A stretch of DNA of 64,000 nucleotides from Proteiniphilum acetatigenes DSM 18083 (GCF_000380985.1 NZ_KB905700.1:62001-126000); one strand, 5' to 3'. Numbered from the stretch's first letter, positions 44,942-54,945 are shown. Numbers and translations are program-made. Notes: generated by a model from the sequence alone, not told the origin.

Positions 44942-45724
44942 ATGCAAATCAATATAATTATTACCGCTGTATGTATTGTTTTTGCCACAGGCAGCTGTAC
45001 AGGATCAACTGTCAGTGATAAGACTGTGTCATTTCAAAACAAGGAATATATACTTTCGGATTATACGGATGTACATAAAATTTCACACGACTCCGTATTA
45101 CCGCTGGATGGGGCGGCAAAATCAGAACGAAGGTTGGATATCAAAAATTCGCCTTACTTCACGTCCTATGATTTTTACAATATGGAAAGTGAGGGAACCC
45201 TTGTGCTGTTGAAGAATTTTAAAACGATCCAACAGGCTACAGAGGTCACCTGTGGTCCCGCATGTGTGCTTATGGTACTGGAATATTTCGGTAAAAAGGG
45301 GAATTACAATGAGAAAATGCTGAAAGAATTACAGGGTACTGACCAGGATACCACTTATCTGAGGCATTTGCTGAACATTTTTGAGGCGGTCGGAGGATTT
45401 AAATATGTTTCTACATTCGACTATAAGAAAAAGGAAGATACTCCCCAAAATTTATTCCCTGATTATTTGAAACGTGATATTCCCGTTATTGTCGGCTCCA
45501 ACGAATGGGAAGGGCATTGGCAGGTGGTAATCGGTTACGATACGATGGGGACGGAAACAAAAGCAGATGATATACTTATTTTAGCCGACCCATACGATAC
45601 AACCGATCATAATCAAGACGGATATATTATCCGTTCGTTTTGTCGATTTTATGAGGATAATTGGAAAAACCGGTATGATCCTGATTTTGACCGGGGGCTT
45701 TTTCTTGCTGAATGGCCGGAGTAA
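44942..45724 (+). CDS. C39-like papain-fold peptidase lipoprotein
   Basis: A 260-residue lipoprotein (FATGSC, Cys19). The catalytic domain shows Cys104 in ATEVTCGPACVLMVLEYFG, His192 in EGHWQVVIGYD and Asp216 in ILADPYDT, the triad pattern of peptidase C39-like domains. It probably cleaves peptides in the periplasm or at the surface. ATG 44942 gives a proper lipoprotein signal; the frame can be read from ATG 44906, but that start lies in the remnant ORF. It sits exactly between two pieces that look like one disrupted M20 gene, suggesting insertion or replacement. Confidence 0.85.
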   Translation: MQINIIITAVCIVFATGSCTGSTVSDKTVSFQNKEYILSDYTDVHKISHDSVLPLDGAAKSERRLDIKNSPYFTSYDFYNMESEGTLVLLKNFKTIQQATEVTCGPACVLMVLEYFGKKGNYNEKMLKELQGTDQDTTYLRHLLNIFEAVGGFKYVSTFDYKKKEDTPQNLFPDYLKRDIPVIVGSNEWEGHWQVVIGYDTMGTETKADDILILADPYDTTDHNQDGYIIRSFCRFYEDNWKNRYDPDFDRGLFLAEWPE

Positions 45725-45726
45725 AA

Positions 45727-45986
45727 AAGATTGTTTAGTAGGCGATATAAACACACTGAAAGAAGTAGAAGAGATAAAGCCATTGGAAGAAGAAAAACCC
45801 TCATTGGGCGGTAGATCAAGTGATGTAGGAGATGTATTTTCTCTTACGGCTATCGACCTGTATGCCAATCCAAAATTGATTGAAGCGGCCAAAGCGGAGT
45901 TTGAAGAACGAAGGGGTAAAGATTTCACCTATGTTTCTTTACCTGGAGACCGTGCTCCTGCCCTGGATTACCGGGTGAAAAAATAA
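45727..45986 (+). pseudogene. C-terminal remnant of an AbgB-like M20 peptidase gene
   Basis: The frame translates to a segment ending SLTAIDLYANPKLIEAAKAE...YVSLPGDRAPALDYR, resembling the C-terminus of AbgB-like M20 amidohydrolases. An upstream piece, GGRSSDVGDV, resembles a metal-site region that in intact proteins lies well before this end, so an internal deletion is also present. The open frame extends back into the C39 gene only by chance. There is no plausible own start. Confidence 0.6.
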
Positions 45987-46029
45987 ATTCACCAAATAAT
46001 TGACGAATAAAAAATTAAAAAAAAGTATT

Positions 46030-47331
46030 GTGAAACAAATAGTAAGAAAAGGGTCTTTCTGTAGAATGATAATAATAACGGCATTCATTATTTCTTCCCA
46101 GTTTTCCATCCCTGCACAAGAGACGATGAAAAAAGAAGCCGTTCTGGAAAAAGTAAATCAGATAGACAGTTATGTGCGTCAGATAAGAGGTTATTTGCAT
46201 GAACGTCCGGAATTATCTGCTCAGGAATTCGAAACCAGTCGCTTTCTTCAGGAAGAAGTAGAGAAACTGGGGTTGTCCGTCACAAAAGTAGAAGGGACGG
46301 GGTTTTATGCCGTGTTGGATACCCGCCGTCCCGGGAGAACTATTGGATTGAGGACAGATATCGACGGCCTGCCTATCGAAGAAAATCCGTTCAATTTAAA
46401 ACAGAAAAAACAGTGGATATCAAAAAATGAAGGCGTTTCTCATGCTTGCGGACACGACGGACATATGGCAATCCTGCTTGGCAGTATTAAAATCCTCAAC
46501 GATCTGAAAGACCAGCTTACAGGTAAAATAGTATTTATATTTGAAGAGGGAGAAGAGACCAATTCCGGTATTCATGCAATGATAGAAGCATTGCGGCCTT
46601 TGCAGATTGATGCGATTTATGGTAATCATTTGAATTCCAGATTGAATACGGGAGAACTTTTCATTCACGAAGGACCGATTATGGCGGGTACGGGAACCAT
46701 TGCGTTTGACGTGATTGGCAGAGGCGGACATGCTTCCCGCCCTGATTTGTCGATCAATCCGATTTTTGCTGCTGCAAATATATTAAACGGAATTTCAATA
46801 GCCTGGAACAATCAGCGTGACATCACCAAGACCCTTACATTGGGCGTTACACAAATACAGGGTGGAGAAACCTATAATGTAATTCCCAATTCGGTCTATA
46901 TTGGGGGTACAATACGTTTCTTCGACAAAGAAGAAGGAGAAAAAGGATTTGAATTGTTGCGGAAAGTAGCTGAAGATATTGCACGAGCACACAATTGTAC
47001 GGTTACATTTCATGATAAGATGGGGGTCGCTTTGAATCCGGTAGTCAATGATCCGGTATTGACGGTATTTACCCGCAATGCCGTAAAGGAGATATATCCT
47101 GATAAAGTTATTTCCGGAGAACAGCATATCTGGTATGCAGCTGAAACTTTTGCGAGATATAGCGAACTGGCTCCTGCCGTTTTTCTCTTTGTCGGCATCA
47201 AAAACGATGAACTCGGTAGCGGAGCGGAACATCACAATGACCGTTTCGATCTGGATGAAGATGCGCTGCAATATGGCGTGGGAGCAATGGTACAGTTTGC
47301 AGTGCAATACTTGCATTCATACACGGAGTAA
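46030..47331 (+). CDS. M20-family amidohydrolase/aminoacylase, secreted
   Basis: A 433-residue exported metalloamidase if started at GTG 46030, which gives a basic n-region and hydrophobic core (MIIITAFIISSQFSIPAQ); ATG 46066 is the other option. Metal-site motifs: RTDIDGLPI, HACGHDGHMAIL, FEEGEETNSG and GAEHHNDRFD, with the dimerisation domain GRGGHASRPDLSINP. The family hydrolyses N-acyl amino acids or small peptides. With M14 and C39-like enzymes upstream, it would complete the conversion of peptides to amino acids. Confidence 0.9.
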   Translation: MKQIVRKGSFCRMIIITAFIISSQFSIPAQETMKKEAVLEKVNQIDSYVRQIRGYLHERPELSAQEFETSRFLQEEVEKLGLSVTKVEGTGFYAVLDTRRPGRTIGLRTDIDGLPIEENPFNLKQKKQWISKNEGVSHACGHDGHMAILLGSIKILNDLKDQLTGKIVFIFEEGEETNSGIHAMIEALRPLQIDAIYGNHLNSRLNTGELFIHEGPIMAGTGTIAFDVIGRGGHASRPDLSINPIFAAANILNGISIAWNNQRDITKTLTLGVTQIQGGETYNVIPNSVYIGGTIRFFDKEEGEKGFELLRKVAEDIARAHNCTVTFHDKMGVALNPVVNDPVLTVFTRNAVKEIYPDKVISGEQHIWYAAETFARYSELAPAVFLFVGIKNDELGSGAEHHNDRFDLDEDALQYGVGAMVQFAVQYLHSYTE

Positions 47332-47401
47332 CTGCAAAATAAATCATCCGGTGAAGATAGTTTTATTATTCTCATTTCATCAATTATAATTAAAAACAGT
47401 A

Positions 47402-48598
47402 ATGAAACGAATCTTTTCAAATACAAGTTTCCGTTTATTTCTGGCGGTAATTGCCGGATTGGTGATAGGCCGGTTCGCCACAGAAGGAGTGATCGCCGTC
47501 ATCCTCCCGATAAAGCATATATTGGGACAGATCATCTTTTTTCTGATCCCCCTGATTGTTTTCGGATTCATTACTCCTGCTATTACCCGTCTGAAAAGCA
47601 ACGCCTCAAAGCTCCTCACGCTATCGCTTGTTTTGGCGTACCTGTCATGTGTCGGTAGTTCGGTGTTGGCGGCCTTAGTTGGTTACAACACCATACCATT
47701 GATCGATATTACACCGGATGATGAAGTATCAAAAGTGCTCCCACAGATGATATTCCGTTTGGATATTCCGCCTTTGATGCCGGTATTGAGTGCGCTGGTA
47801 CTGGCTTTTCTGGTAGGCATAGGAATACTTTTGACAAAATCCCGGAAAATAGAGAATGCTTTATACGAGTTTCAGGATATTGTATTTGTTATGGTTAAAA
47901 GAGTGCTGATACCGCTTCTTCCCTTTTTTATCGCGGCAAATTTCAGTGTGTTTGCCTATGAAGGAAATTTAGTATCAAGATTACCTGTTTTTTTACTGAT
48001 CATCCTGATTACAATTCTTTGCCATGCCGCATGGCTCACCTTCTTATATGTCTCGGCGGGGATATACTCAGGCAAGAATCCCTGGCAGGTGCTTAGATAT
48101 TACGGACCGGTAGTATTGACCGCGTTAGGATCCCAATCGTCGGCAGCAAGCCTGGGCGTTGCTATCGAAGAGACCCGGAAAAGCCCTGTATTGAAGCCGG
48201 AAGTAAGGGATTTTTCTATTCCCTTGTTGGGTAATATTCATTTTCCCGGCTCTGTGTTAGATATTGTCTTTTTGGCATTGGCCGTGTCGTATCTGTTAAA
48301 TGGAACGATGCCGGACATCGAAAAAATGGTTCTCTTTATTCCGCTTCTTGCCATTTTTGGTGTGGCTGCACCGGGACTCCCGGGAGGAACACTTTTTGCT
48401 TCACTTGGGCTGATACAGGCTGTACTGGGAATAGGTGAAGAGGGAATTGCCCTGATGATCACTATCTTTGCTTTGCTGGATAGTTTTGGTACAACCCATA
48501 ATATCACGAGCGACGGCGCATTATCGTTGATCCTGACAAAATATTCCGATAAGAAGGAGAGAGCTAAATCTGTCGGAATAGAACCTGGAGTAATTTGA
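47402..48598 (+). CDS. Dicarboxylate/amino acid:cation symporter (DAACS)
   Basis: A 398-residue inner-membrane protein with about eight helices and DAACS/SLC1 features: FFLIPLIVFGFITPAI, the first hairpin-type loop TALGSQSSAASLGVAIEET (serine-rich), and LDSFGTTHNITSDGALSLILT corresponding to the C-terminal substrate and cation site. The family moves glutamate, dicarboxylates or cystine; the TcyP subgroup transports cystine. As the only inner-membrane transporter in the operon it probably takes up the amino acids released by the peptidases. Confidence 0.88.
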   Translation: MKRIFSNTSFRLFLAVIAGLVIGRFATEGVIAVILPIKHILGQIIFFLIPLIVFGFITPAITRLKSNASKLLTLSLVLAYLSCVGSSVLAALVGYNTIPLIDITPDDEVSKVLPQMIFRLDIPPLMPVLSALVLAFLVGIGILLTKSRKIENALYEFQDIVFVMVKRVLIPLLPFFIAANFSVFAYEGNLVSRLPVFLLIILITILCHAAWLTFLYVSAGIYSGKNPWQVLRYYGPVVLTALGSQSSAASLGVAIEETRKSPVLKPEVRDFSIPLLGNIHFPGSVLDIVFLALAVSYLLNGTMPDIEKMVLFIPLLAIFGVAAPGLPGGTLFASLGLIQAVLGIGEEGIALMITIFALLDSFGTTHNITSDGALSLILTKYSDKKERAKSVGIEPGVI

Positions 48599-48827
48599 AC
48601 TCTAAAATTGGACATATCTTTTTCTGTTTTTTGTATCTTTGGGGAATCAATTCTAATGTGCTAATGTGCCAATGAGATTAATGAGCCAATATGACTAATT
48701 AGGAAAGAAGTCAAGAAGTTCAGAAATTGAGAAGTTATTATTTAATTCTTCACTTTTCACTTTTAATTCTTCACTTATAAGTCTTGGCTCTTGGCTCTTG
48801 ATTCTTGGTTCTAATAATAATGATACA
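48599..48827. repeat. Word-repeat intergenic region before the esterase gene
   Basis: Contains GTGCTAATGTGCCAATGAG-type words (48658-48690), TTCACTTTTCACTTTTAATT and TCTTGGCTCTTGGCTCTTG (48782-48812). A TATCTTTG box at 48634-48641 could mark an internal promoter, but a matching -33 box is not at standard distance. Confidence 0.55.
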
Positions 48828-49646
48828 ATGAAACGGTGTGTGCTTATTCCCCTGCTATTAGCCTTATTCGTTGTAGGAGTCTTTCCTGCAACGGTCGATA
48901 CGGTAAGTGTTTTCAGCAAAAAAATGGAAAAGGAAATCAAAACGGTTGTCATTAAACCGCAATCGTATGACGGGGAGAATACTTTCCCCGTTCTCTATTT
49001 GTTGCATGGTTATAGTGACCGATATGACGGATGGGTAAATAAAGTGCCTAAAATCAGGGAATTGTCTGACCAATATGGAGTGATTATTGTCTGTCCCGAC
49101 GGCGCTTTCGGAAGCTGGTATTTCGATAGTCCTGTCGATCCGGTGTTTCAGTTTGAGACATTCGTATCAAAAGAGCTGATTACATGGGTGGATAACAATT
49201 ACAAAACCGTTGCTTCGCGTGAAGGACGAGCTATTACCGGCCTGAGCATGGGAGGCCATGGCGGGCTCTACCTGGCTTTCCGGAACCAGGATGTGTTCGG
49301 TGCATGTGGAAGCATGAGCGGCGGCGTGGATATTCGTCCCTTTCCCAACAATTGGGATATCGCCAAACGGATTGGTTCACAACGTGATTATCCCGAAAGA
49401 TGGGAAGAAAACACCGTCATGGGATTGTTACATTTGTTGACACCAGATGCATTAAAAATCATTATCGATTGCGGGACGGAAGATTTCTTTTTCGCTGTCA
49501 ACGAGCGGCTGCATGATGAACTGCTGTATCGGAACATACCACACGATTATATTACCCGTCCCGGAGCACATAACTGGGAATACTGGAGCAATGCAGTGAA
49601 ATACCAGGTGCTCTTCTTCAGTGAATATTTTAAATCCCGGCAATAA
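48828..49646 (+). CDS. Secreted esterase (esterase D/feruloyl-esterase-like)
   Basis: A 272-residue exported alpha/beta hydrolase (signal to about residue 21). Motifs: LYLLHGYSDRYDGWV oxyanion region, nucleophile Ser140 in TGLSMGGHGG, an acidic residue in IDCGTEDFFF, and His in RPGAHNWEYW. The family hydrolyses short acyl or acetyl esters. ATG 48828 begins the signal; the in-frame ATG 48798 lies in the repeat. Its role in a peptide-oriented operon is unclear; it may be a separate unit with the next gene. Confidence 0.86.
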   Translation: MKRCVLIPLLLALFVVGVFPATVDTVSVFSKKMEKEIKTVVIKPQSYDGENTFPVLYLLHGYSDRYDGWVNKVPKIRELSDQYGVIIVCPDGAFGSWYFDSPVDPVFQFETFVSKELITWVDNNYKTVASREGRAITGLSMGGHGGLYLAFRNQDVFGACGSMSGGVDIRPFPNNWDIAKRIGSQRDYPERWEENTVMGLLHLLTPDALKIIIDCGTEDFFFAVNERLHDELLYRNIPHDYITRPGAHNWEYWSNAVKYQVLFFSEYFKSRQ

Positions 49647-49673
49647 GAGTTTAACCAATCAATAACAGGAAAG

Positions 49674-51530
49674 ATGAAGAAATGGGTATTATCTTGTCTG
49701 GCGGTAGGCATCAGCCTGTTGCTTTCCGCCCGGCTCTCAGAACCTTTCAGGTTTGCACTGGTTACCGATATACATGTCAGCAATCCTGAGAACAATGAAG
49801 ATCTCCGGCGTACGGTAAGAGACATCAATTCGCTTACAGATATCGCTTTCGTGATTGTATCGGGAGATGTGACCGAATTCGGTTCATATGATGAACTGCA
49901 TACAGCGAAAACGATGCTGGATAGTCTGAACGTTCCTTACTATACAATTCCCGGGAATCATGACTCCAACTGGTCGGAAAGTGGAACCAACGATTTTTTG
50001 CGGATTTTCGGCAATGAAACATTCGGCTTTGAGTATAACGGTTACAAGTTTCTCGGACTGGCATCAGGTCCCAATATGCGTATGGGACCGGGGCAGATAC
50101 CACGGGAGAACCTCACCTGGTTTTTTGAAGAGCTGGAGAAAACCGATACCGATATGCCTGTTATTTATGTGAACCATTATCCTATGGATAACGGGTTGAA
50201 TAACTGGTTCGAAGTGATGGATGCGCTGCGGCCCTATAATGTACAACTGATGCTGTGCGGACACGGGCATGCCAATCGGGCAATGAATTTCGAAGGAATC
50301 AATGCGGCGATGTGCCGCTCCAACCTGCGGGCCAAAGAAGAGTATGGAGGATATACTATTATCACTGTGGATGCCGATTCTATTACTTTGCAGGAACGCA
50401 AAGCTTCGGGCGAGACACTTGCTCCCTGGCTTACCTACCCGGCAGGACAACGACCTCAATGGGAGACCAATCCGCCTCGTCCCGACTATTCTTTTAACCG
50501 GAATCATCGCTATGTTTCCGAAATATGGAATATACAGGAAAAAAGCGATATGGGTAGCGGCATGGCACTCCATAACGACCTGCTGATATATACCAACACG
50601 GCCGGAGAGGTCAGGGCGGTGAAGGAAGGAGATGGTACCACGGTATGGACCTATAAGACCGCAGGCAAGATCTATTCTACTCCTGTTGTGCATGAAAACC
50701 GCATATGGGTTGCCTCTTCCGACTCCTACCTGTACGGACTGCGTGTGCAGGATGGAAAAAAACTTTTCCAACTGAAAAATGATAAAGCGGTGGTTTCTTC
50801 TCCCGCCTGTTCCGGAAACAAGGTGATGCTCGCCGGTGGAGACGGTCACTGCCGGGCATGGGATGTCTCGACAGGAAAGCTCCTTTGGGAGTTTGATAGT
50901 GTGAAGAACTTCGTGGTGACCCGTCCGCTTGTAAAAGATGAAGTGGTCTTTTTCGGCAGTTGGGGCAATGAATTCTATGCCCTTGATATTGAAACCGGAA
51001 ACCCACGCTGGATCTGGAACAGCGGACACTCGAACCGGATGCTGTCACCCGCACAGGTGGTGCCCGTTGCAACGCATGGACGGATCTACCTGGCATCCCC
51101 CGATAGGTATATGACTGTTTTGGATGAAGTGACAGGAGAGGTGATATGGCGGTACAATGATCCGGAAAACAGGGTGCGTGAGTCAATCGGCATGTCGGAA
51201 GACGGCAATACTGTCTACGCCAAGACTATGGATGGAAATATCCTTGCTATTGACGCGACTGTTACCGAAAGAAAAATAAAATGGATCTCTTCGGGAGAGG
51301 ATATGGGCTATGAACTTACTCCTACGCCGGTGGTGGAGAAAAACGGAGTCGTCTATGCGCCTACCGATAAGGGGCTGATCTATGCCTACCGCGCTTCTGA
51401 TGGTACGTTTCTCTGGAAGTACCGTATTTCCAACGGACTCATCAATATGATCCTGCCGACGGACGGTAACGAATTATTTGTCTCGGCAATGGACGGTCGG
51501 TTGGTGAAGTTAAGAGTGAGCCCTTATTGA
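49674..51530 (+). CDS. Metallophosphoesterase fused to PQQ-type beta-propeller
   Basis: A 618-residue exported protein. Residues 25-255 carry the calcineurin-like phosphoesterase motifs LVTDIHVSN (Asp32, His34), VSGDVTEFG, IPGNHDSN, VNHYP and CGHGHANR. Residues 285-615 hold repeated propeller blades with the tryptophan-docking pattern (DGTTVWTYKTAGKIYSTPVV, DGKKLFQLKNDKAVVSSPA, TGKLLWEFDS, TGEVIWRYND, DGTFLWKYRIS). The propeller probably binds a ligand or anchors the enzyme. The substrate is unknown. It starts 27 bp after the esterase and converges with the helicase gene. Confidence 0.9.
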   Translation: MKKWVLSCLAVGISLLLSARLSEPFRFALVTDIHVSNPENNEDLRRTVRDINSLTDIAFVIVSGDVTEFGSYDELHTAKTMLDSLNVPYYTIPGNHDSNWSESGTNDFLRIFGNETFGFEYNGYKFLGLASGPNMRMGPGQIPRENLTWFFEELEKTDTDMPVIYVNHYPMDNGLNNWFEVMDALRPYNVQLMLCGHGHANRAMNFEGINAAMCRSNLRAKEEYGGYTIITVDADSITLQERKASGETLAPWLTYPAGQRPQWETNPPRPDYSFNRNHRYVSEIWNIQEKSDMGSGMALHNDLLIYTNTAGEVRAVKEGDGTTVWTYKTAGKIYSTPVVHENRIWVASSDSYLYGLRVQDGKKLFQLKNDKAVVSSPACSGNKVMLAGGDGHCRAWDVSTGKLLWEFDSVKNFVVTRPLVKDEVVFFGSWGNEFYALDIETGNPRWIWNSGHSNRMLSPAQVVPVATHGRIYLASPDRYMTVLDEVTGEVIWRYNDPENRVRESIGMSEDGNTVYAKTMDGNILAIDATVTERKIKWISSGEDMGYELTPTPVVEKNGVVYAPTDKGLIYAYRASDGTFLWKYRISNGLINMILPTDGNELFVSAMDGRLVKLRVSPY

Positions 51531-51567
51531 AGAAATACCCTTTCCCTAGTATTTGCCCCTATTCCCT

Positions 51568-54500
51568 TCATCCTGACAACGGGCATTTCACGATCTTTCC
51601 CGATTTCACGTAAAAGATGTATCCCGATACGTTTTCGTAGCCTATTTCCTGTATATGTTGTATATAACGACGCACCTGACGGATATGTTTTGTCTCTTCC
51701 AGCTCTCCGAATTTGTAATCGGCTACGATTACTTCGTCGGGGCCGATCATTACCCGGTCGGGGCGGCTGAATCCGGTGTCGGGATGTAGCACCTGGGTCT
51801 CATTCAGTACGGTATATTTGCCGGAATACCAGTCTGAGATCTCCGGTCGGGATAAGATCTCTGTCAACCGATGGATCGTATTTTCCCTTTCTTCTTCTGC
51901 CAACTCCCCTGCGGAGACCTTTTGTTCTACTGCCTGCGGAATATCCTCCAGGGTCTTCACATTGCTTACAATGTCGTGCATCATCGTGCCATAATCGCGA
52001 CTGCCATCGTCACTGAAATATCCAATGGAATTGAATCGCAATTGTAGCCGGTCACCAAAAGGAACCGATTGCCATTTCCCTGTCTTATCGCTGTCCGCGA
52101 CCGCTTTTTCTTCCGGTTTCTCTATTGTTGCCGGTTTGCCATATTCAAAAACGGATTCAACTTCACCCTCATTGAAATATTCGTTTAGGGGAATATAGTC
52201 TCTTTGATGACCGGGGTTTGTAGACACTGGATTTGTGGATTCCGGGGAAGCGGTGTGCCCGGTTAGCACCGAAGCGGGTGGGGGAGCAGTGTCGGTAATA
52301 CTTCTCCATAAGAGATCTGCTACATCGGATATGGTTTCCGGTTTCCGGGGGATGGGGGCGAAAGCGATAAGCCGGTGTTTCGGACGGGTAAATGCCACGT
52401 AGAGCAGGTTCAGGTTGTCGATATAGGTGAACCGTTTTTCTTCCAGATAGCTATCCCTGAAGATGGTGTCTTCAAGTCCTTTTCCGTATTTCAGCGGCGC
52501 AACACCCAAAATGTTGAACGGCGCGGATCCGGGTTTGCACCAGATAATATCGTTATGATATGTATTGTGGTCCATACCCCAGCTCACGAATGGCATGATC
52601 ACAGCACCAAATCCCAACCCTTTCGATTTGTGGATGGTAATCAACCGGATGGCGTCCTGGTCTTCCGGAGAGAAAAGGGCTTTCCTGTGGCCGGTCTCAT
52701 CCCACCAGTCCAGAAAGTCGTTTAAATCCGCAGTAGCACTCTCTTTGAATTTAAGGACTATATCCAGAAAAGCCTGTACATAGGCATTCTCTTTGGCATC
52801 CAATGCATCGGCCGTCAATGTGAAGAAATGCTCGGTCATTTCGTAAAAAGGCATGGATACCAGTTCACCGAGATGACCTTTTATCTCGTCGGGGAAATCG
52901 CCGCGGCCTTCTTCACGATAGAACTGTAGAGCCTCGTCCGGAGAAGAGCGGCGTTGAAACCGGTAGAATTCGTAGATTGCCATCATTCTGCAAATTTCAT
53001 CTTTCGGGTTCCGGAAATGTCGCATCAGTGCGATGATGGCTTTCACGCTTTGGGCACTGCGGACAAGAAGCGCTTCATTGGAAATAATATCGTAACGGTA
53101 AGGCGATTCCGGGTGTTGTTCGCGGTAAGACAACAGTGTCTCAGCTACCTGTACCGCTTCATGGTTCCATCGTACTACTATGGCGATGTCTTTCAGAGCG
53201 AACCCCTGATCCTGGAGTGCTTCGATCTCCTGCGGCAGCCGCTCCAGTACATCTGCTTTCCAGTCTGTCTCCTTATCATCCTTCAGAAAGGTGATCCTCA
53301 CTTGTCCGCCACTGTCCGCTTTTTTTGGAGGAACCTGCTGATAGAGGTCGGCGTAGGCATTAGTGATTTGTGTATCAATGTTGTGCCCGTTATTGTCACC
53401 CCCTTCTGTATGCTGCGGACTTTCGGAGGAGGTGTTAAAATCGTTTTGCAGGTTGATAGCGGCTTTCGTGAAAAAAGCATTATTGAATTGCACGATATGT
53501 GCGTCGCTTCGCCAGTTAGTATCTAATACATGCTCCCGGATATTGTCGGCCTGAAAATCCTCTTTTACCTGTTCCTCGAGCAAACGCCAGTCGGAATTGC
53601 GGAAACGGTAGATACTCTGCTTCACATCACCCACGATCAGGTTTAGGTTTCCGGAGGCAAGGCTTTCTCCGATCAACGGCCGGAAGTTTTCCCATTGCAT
53701 ACGCGAGGTATCCTGGAACTCATCTATCATATAATGATGGACGCGGGTGCCCGTCTTTTCATAGATAAAAGGGGAGTCGGTACCGGCAATGATGTCGTTC
53801 AGCAGTTCCGTTGTGTCGGAGAGAAACAGGGTATTGTTTTCCTGTTGCAGTTTGCGCAGCCGTTGTTTGATATCGTTGAGGATACCTAAGGTATAGAAAT
53901 TACGGAGCAGATGCTTTGCAGTCTGGTATTCCCGGTCGTTATCGGACAGGTAAATGATTTGCTTTACACAATCGTTGAGGCCATCCGCATAAGCCGATCG
54001 GATAGCACTCTCTTTCTCCTTGCCGCTGTACCACAGGTCGATATTATCTGCCAATGCGATAAGACGTGTGGATGGTTTCTCCACGTTTCCACCTGCCAGT
54101 TTGGTGAATAGCAGGAAACCGGAATTCCTTTTGTGTTTGAAGTCGTCATATGATAATCCGTATTGCTGCATGATGCTGAGCGCCTTTACTCCTATCGATT
54201 TCACCTCGTTCTCGTAGCTCTTTACGATACGCATAAGCATCTGTTTGTAGGCCTCGAGCTGTTCCTTATCCTGAATGGTCGACTGCTCCTCATCGGTAAA
54301 CGATTTATATGTCTCGTTGAACAATTGCTTCGCCAGATCCAACACCTGCCGGTCGATCTTCCAGCTTTTCCCCTCTTCTATATTATGCTGCATGAATCGG
54401 AGGAGCCATTCCGCCAGCGTCTTGTTCTCCGGTTTATCCAGTTCGGAAAGCATCAGGTCGATAGTTTCGGTCAACAGGGATGTCTCATCCAACTCGATAT

Positions 54501-54909
54501 TATATCCTCCCGCCAAACCGGTCTCACGGGCAAAGGTGCGCATGGTCTGCTGGAAAAAACGGTCGATGGTGCTGATAGAGAAAGATGAATAGTCGTGTAG
54601 AATAGTTTCCAGAACGGTTTTTGCTTTTGTGCGGACATCTTCCTGACGCATGGAGAAATCGTCCATCAGTTCCGCCAGATAAGAGGAGTCTGCACCCGAA
54701 GCCAGCCGGTACAACTCTTCCACGATGCGCGACTTCATCTCATCGGTCGCCTTGTTGGTAAAGGTTACGGCCAGGATATGGCGGTGATTGTTTGGCGCTG
54801 AAAAAAGCAAACGGAGATATTCACCTGTCAGACGGTGTGTTTTGCCCGATCCGGCAGATGCTTTGATCACGTGGAGCAGATGTCTGTCTAATGACTGCTG
54901 ATTTTCCAT
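51568..54909 (-). CDS. RecB/AddA-like helicase-nuclease
   Basis: A 1113-residue UvrD/Rep superfamily 1 helicase with a C-terminal nuclease. Walker A is ASAGSGKT (17-24); further helicase motifs are AVTFTNKATDEMKSRI, MIDEFQDTSRMQWENF (Walker B), GDVKQSIYRFRNSD, TIHKSKGLGFGAV and LLYVAFTRPKHRL. The end has a RecB-type PD-(D/E)XK nuclease: GTMMHDIVS, then RPDRVMIGPDEVIVADYKFG. Such proteins process double-strand breaks with a second subunit; no AddB-like partner is encoded in this window. It follows the SUI1 gene by 36 bp. Confidence 0.92.
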   Translation of the reverse strand: MENQQSLDRHLLHVIKASAGSGKTHRLTGEYLRLLFSAPNNHRHILAVTFTNKATDEMKSRIVEELYRLASGADSSYLAELMDDFSMRQEDVRTKAKTVLETILHDYSSFSISTIDRFFQQTMRTFARETGLAGGYNIELDETSLLTETIDLMLSELDKPENKTLAEWLLRFMQHNIEEGKSWKIDRQVLDLAKQLFNETYKSFTDEEQSTIQDKEQLEAYKQMLMRIVKSYENEVKSIGVKALSIMQQYGLSYDDFKHKRNSGFLLFTKLAGGNVEKPSTRLIALADNIDLWYSGKEKESAIRSAYADGLNDCVKQIIYLSDNDREYQTAKHLLRNFYTLGILNDIKQRLRKLQQENNTLFLSDTTELLNDIIAGTDSPFIYEKTGTRVHHYMIDEFQDTSRMQWENFRPLIGESLASGNLNLIVGDVKQSIYRFRNSDWRLLEEQVKEDFQADNIREHVLDTNWRSDAHIVQFNNAFFTKAAINLQNDFNTSSESPQHTEGGDNNGHNIDTQITNAYADLYQQVPPKKADSGGQVRITFLKDDKETDWKADVLERLPQEIEALQDQGFALKDIAIVVRWNHEAVQVAETLLSYREQHPESPYRYDIISNEALLVRSAQSVKAIIALMRHFRNPKDEICRMMAIYEFYRFQRRSSPDEALQFYREEGRGDFPDEIKGHLGELVSMPFYEMTEHFFTLTADALDAKENAYVQAFLDIVLKFKESATADLNDFLDWWDETGHRKALFSPEDQDAIRLITIHKSKGLGFGAVIMPFVSWGMDHNTYHNDIIWCKPGSAPFNILGVAPLKYGKGLEDTIFRDSYLEEKRFTYIDNLNLLYVAFTRPKHRLIAFAPIPRKPETISDVADLLWRSITDTAPPPASVLTGHTASPESTNPVSTNPGHQRDYIPLNEYFNEGEVESVFEYGKPATIEKPEEKAVADSDKTGKWQSVPFGDRLQLRFNSIGYFSDDGSRDYGTMMHDIVSNVKTLEDIPQAVEQKVSAGELAEEERENTIHRLTEILSRPEISDWYSGKYTVLNETQVLHPDTGFSRPDRVMIGPDEVIVADYKFGELEETKHIRQVRRYIQHIQEIGYENVSGYIFYVKSGKIVKCPLSG

Positions 54910-54945
54910 CGATCGTTCTGCTGTGTTGTGAACCGATTTCCGTGG

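Noticed and set aside
50064-51029. 321-codon minus-strand open frame
   Set aside because: It is antisense to the metallophosphoesterase/PQQ gene, whose domains are clear; the His/Arg-rich translation is typical of a shadow frame.
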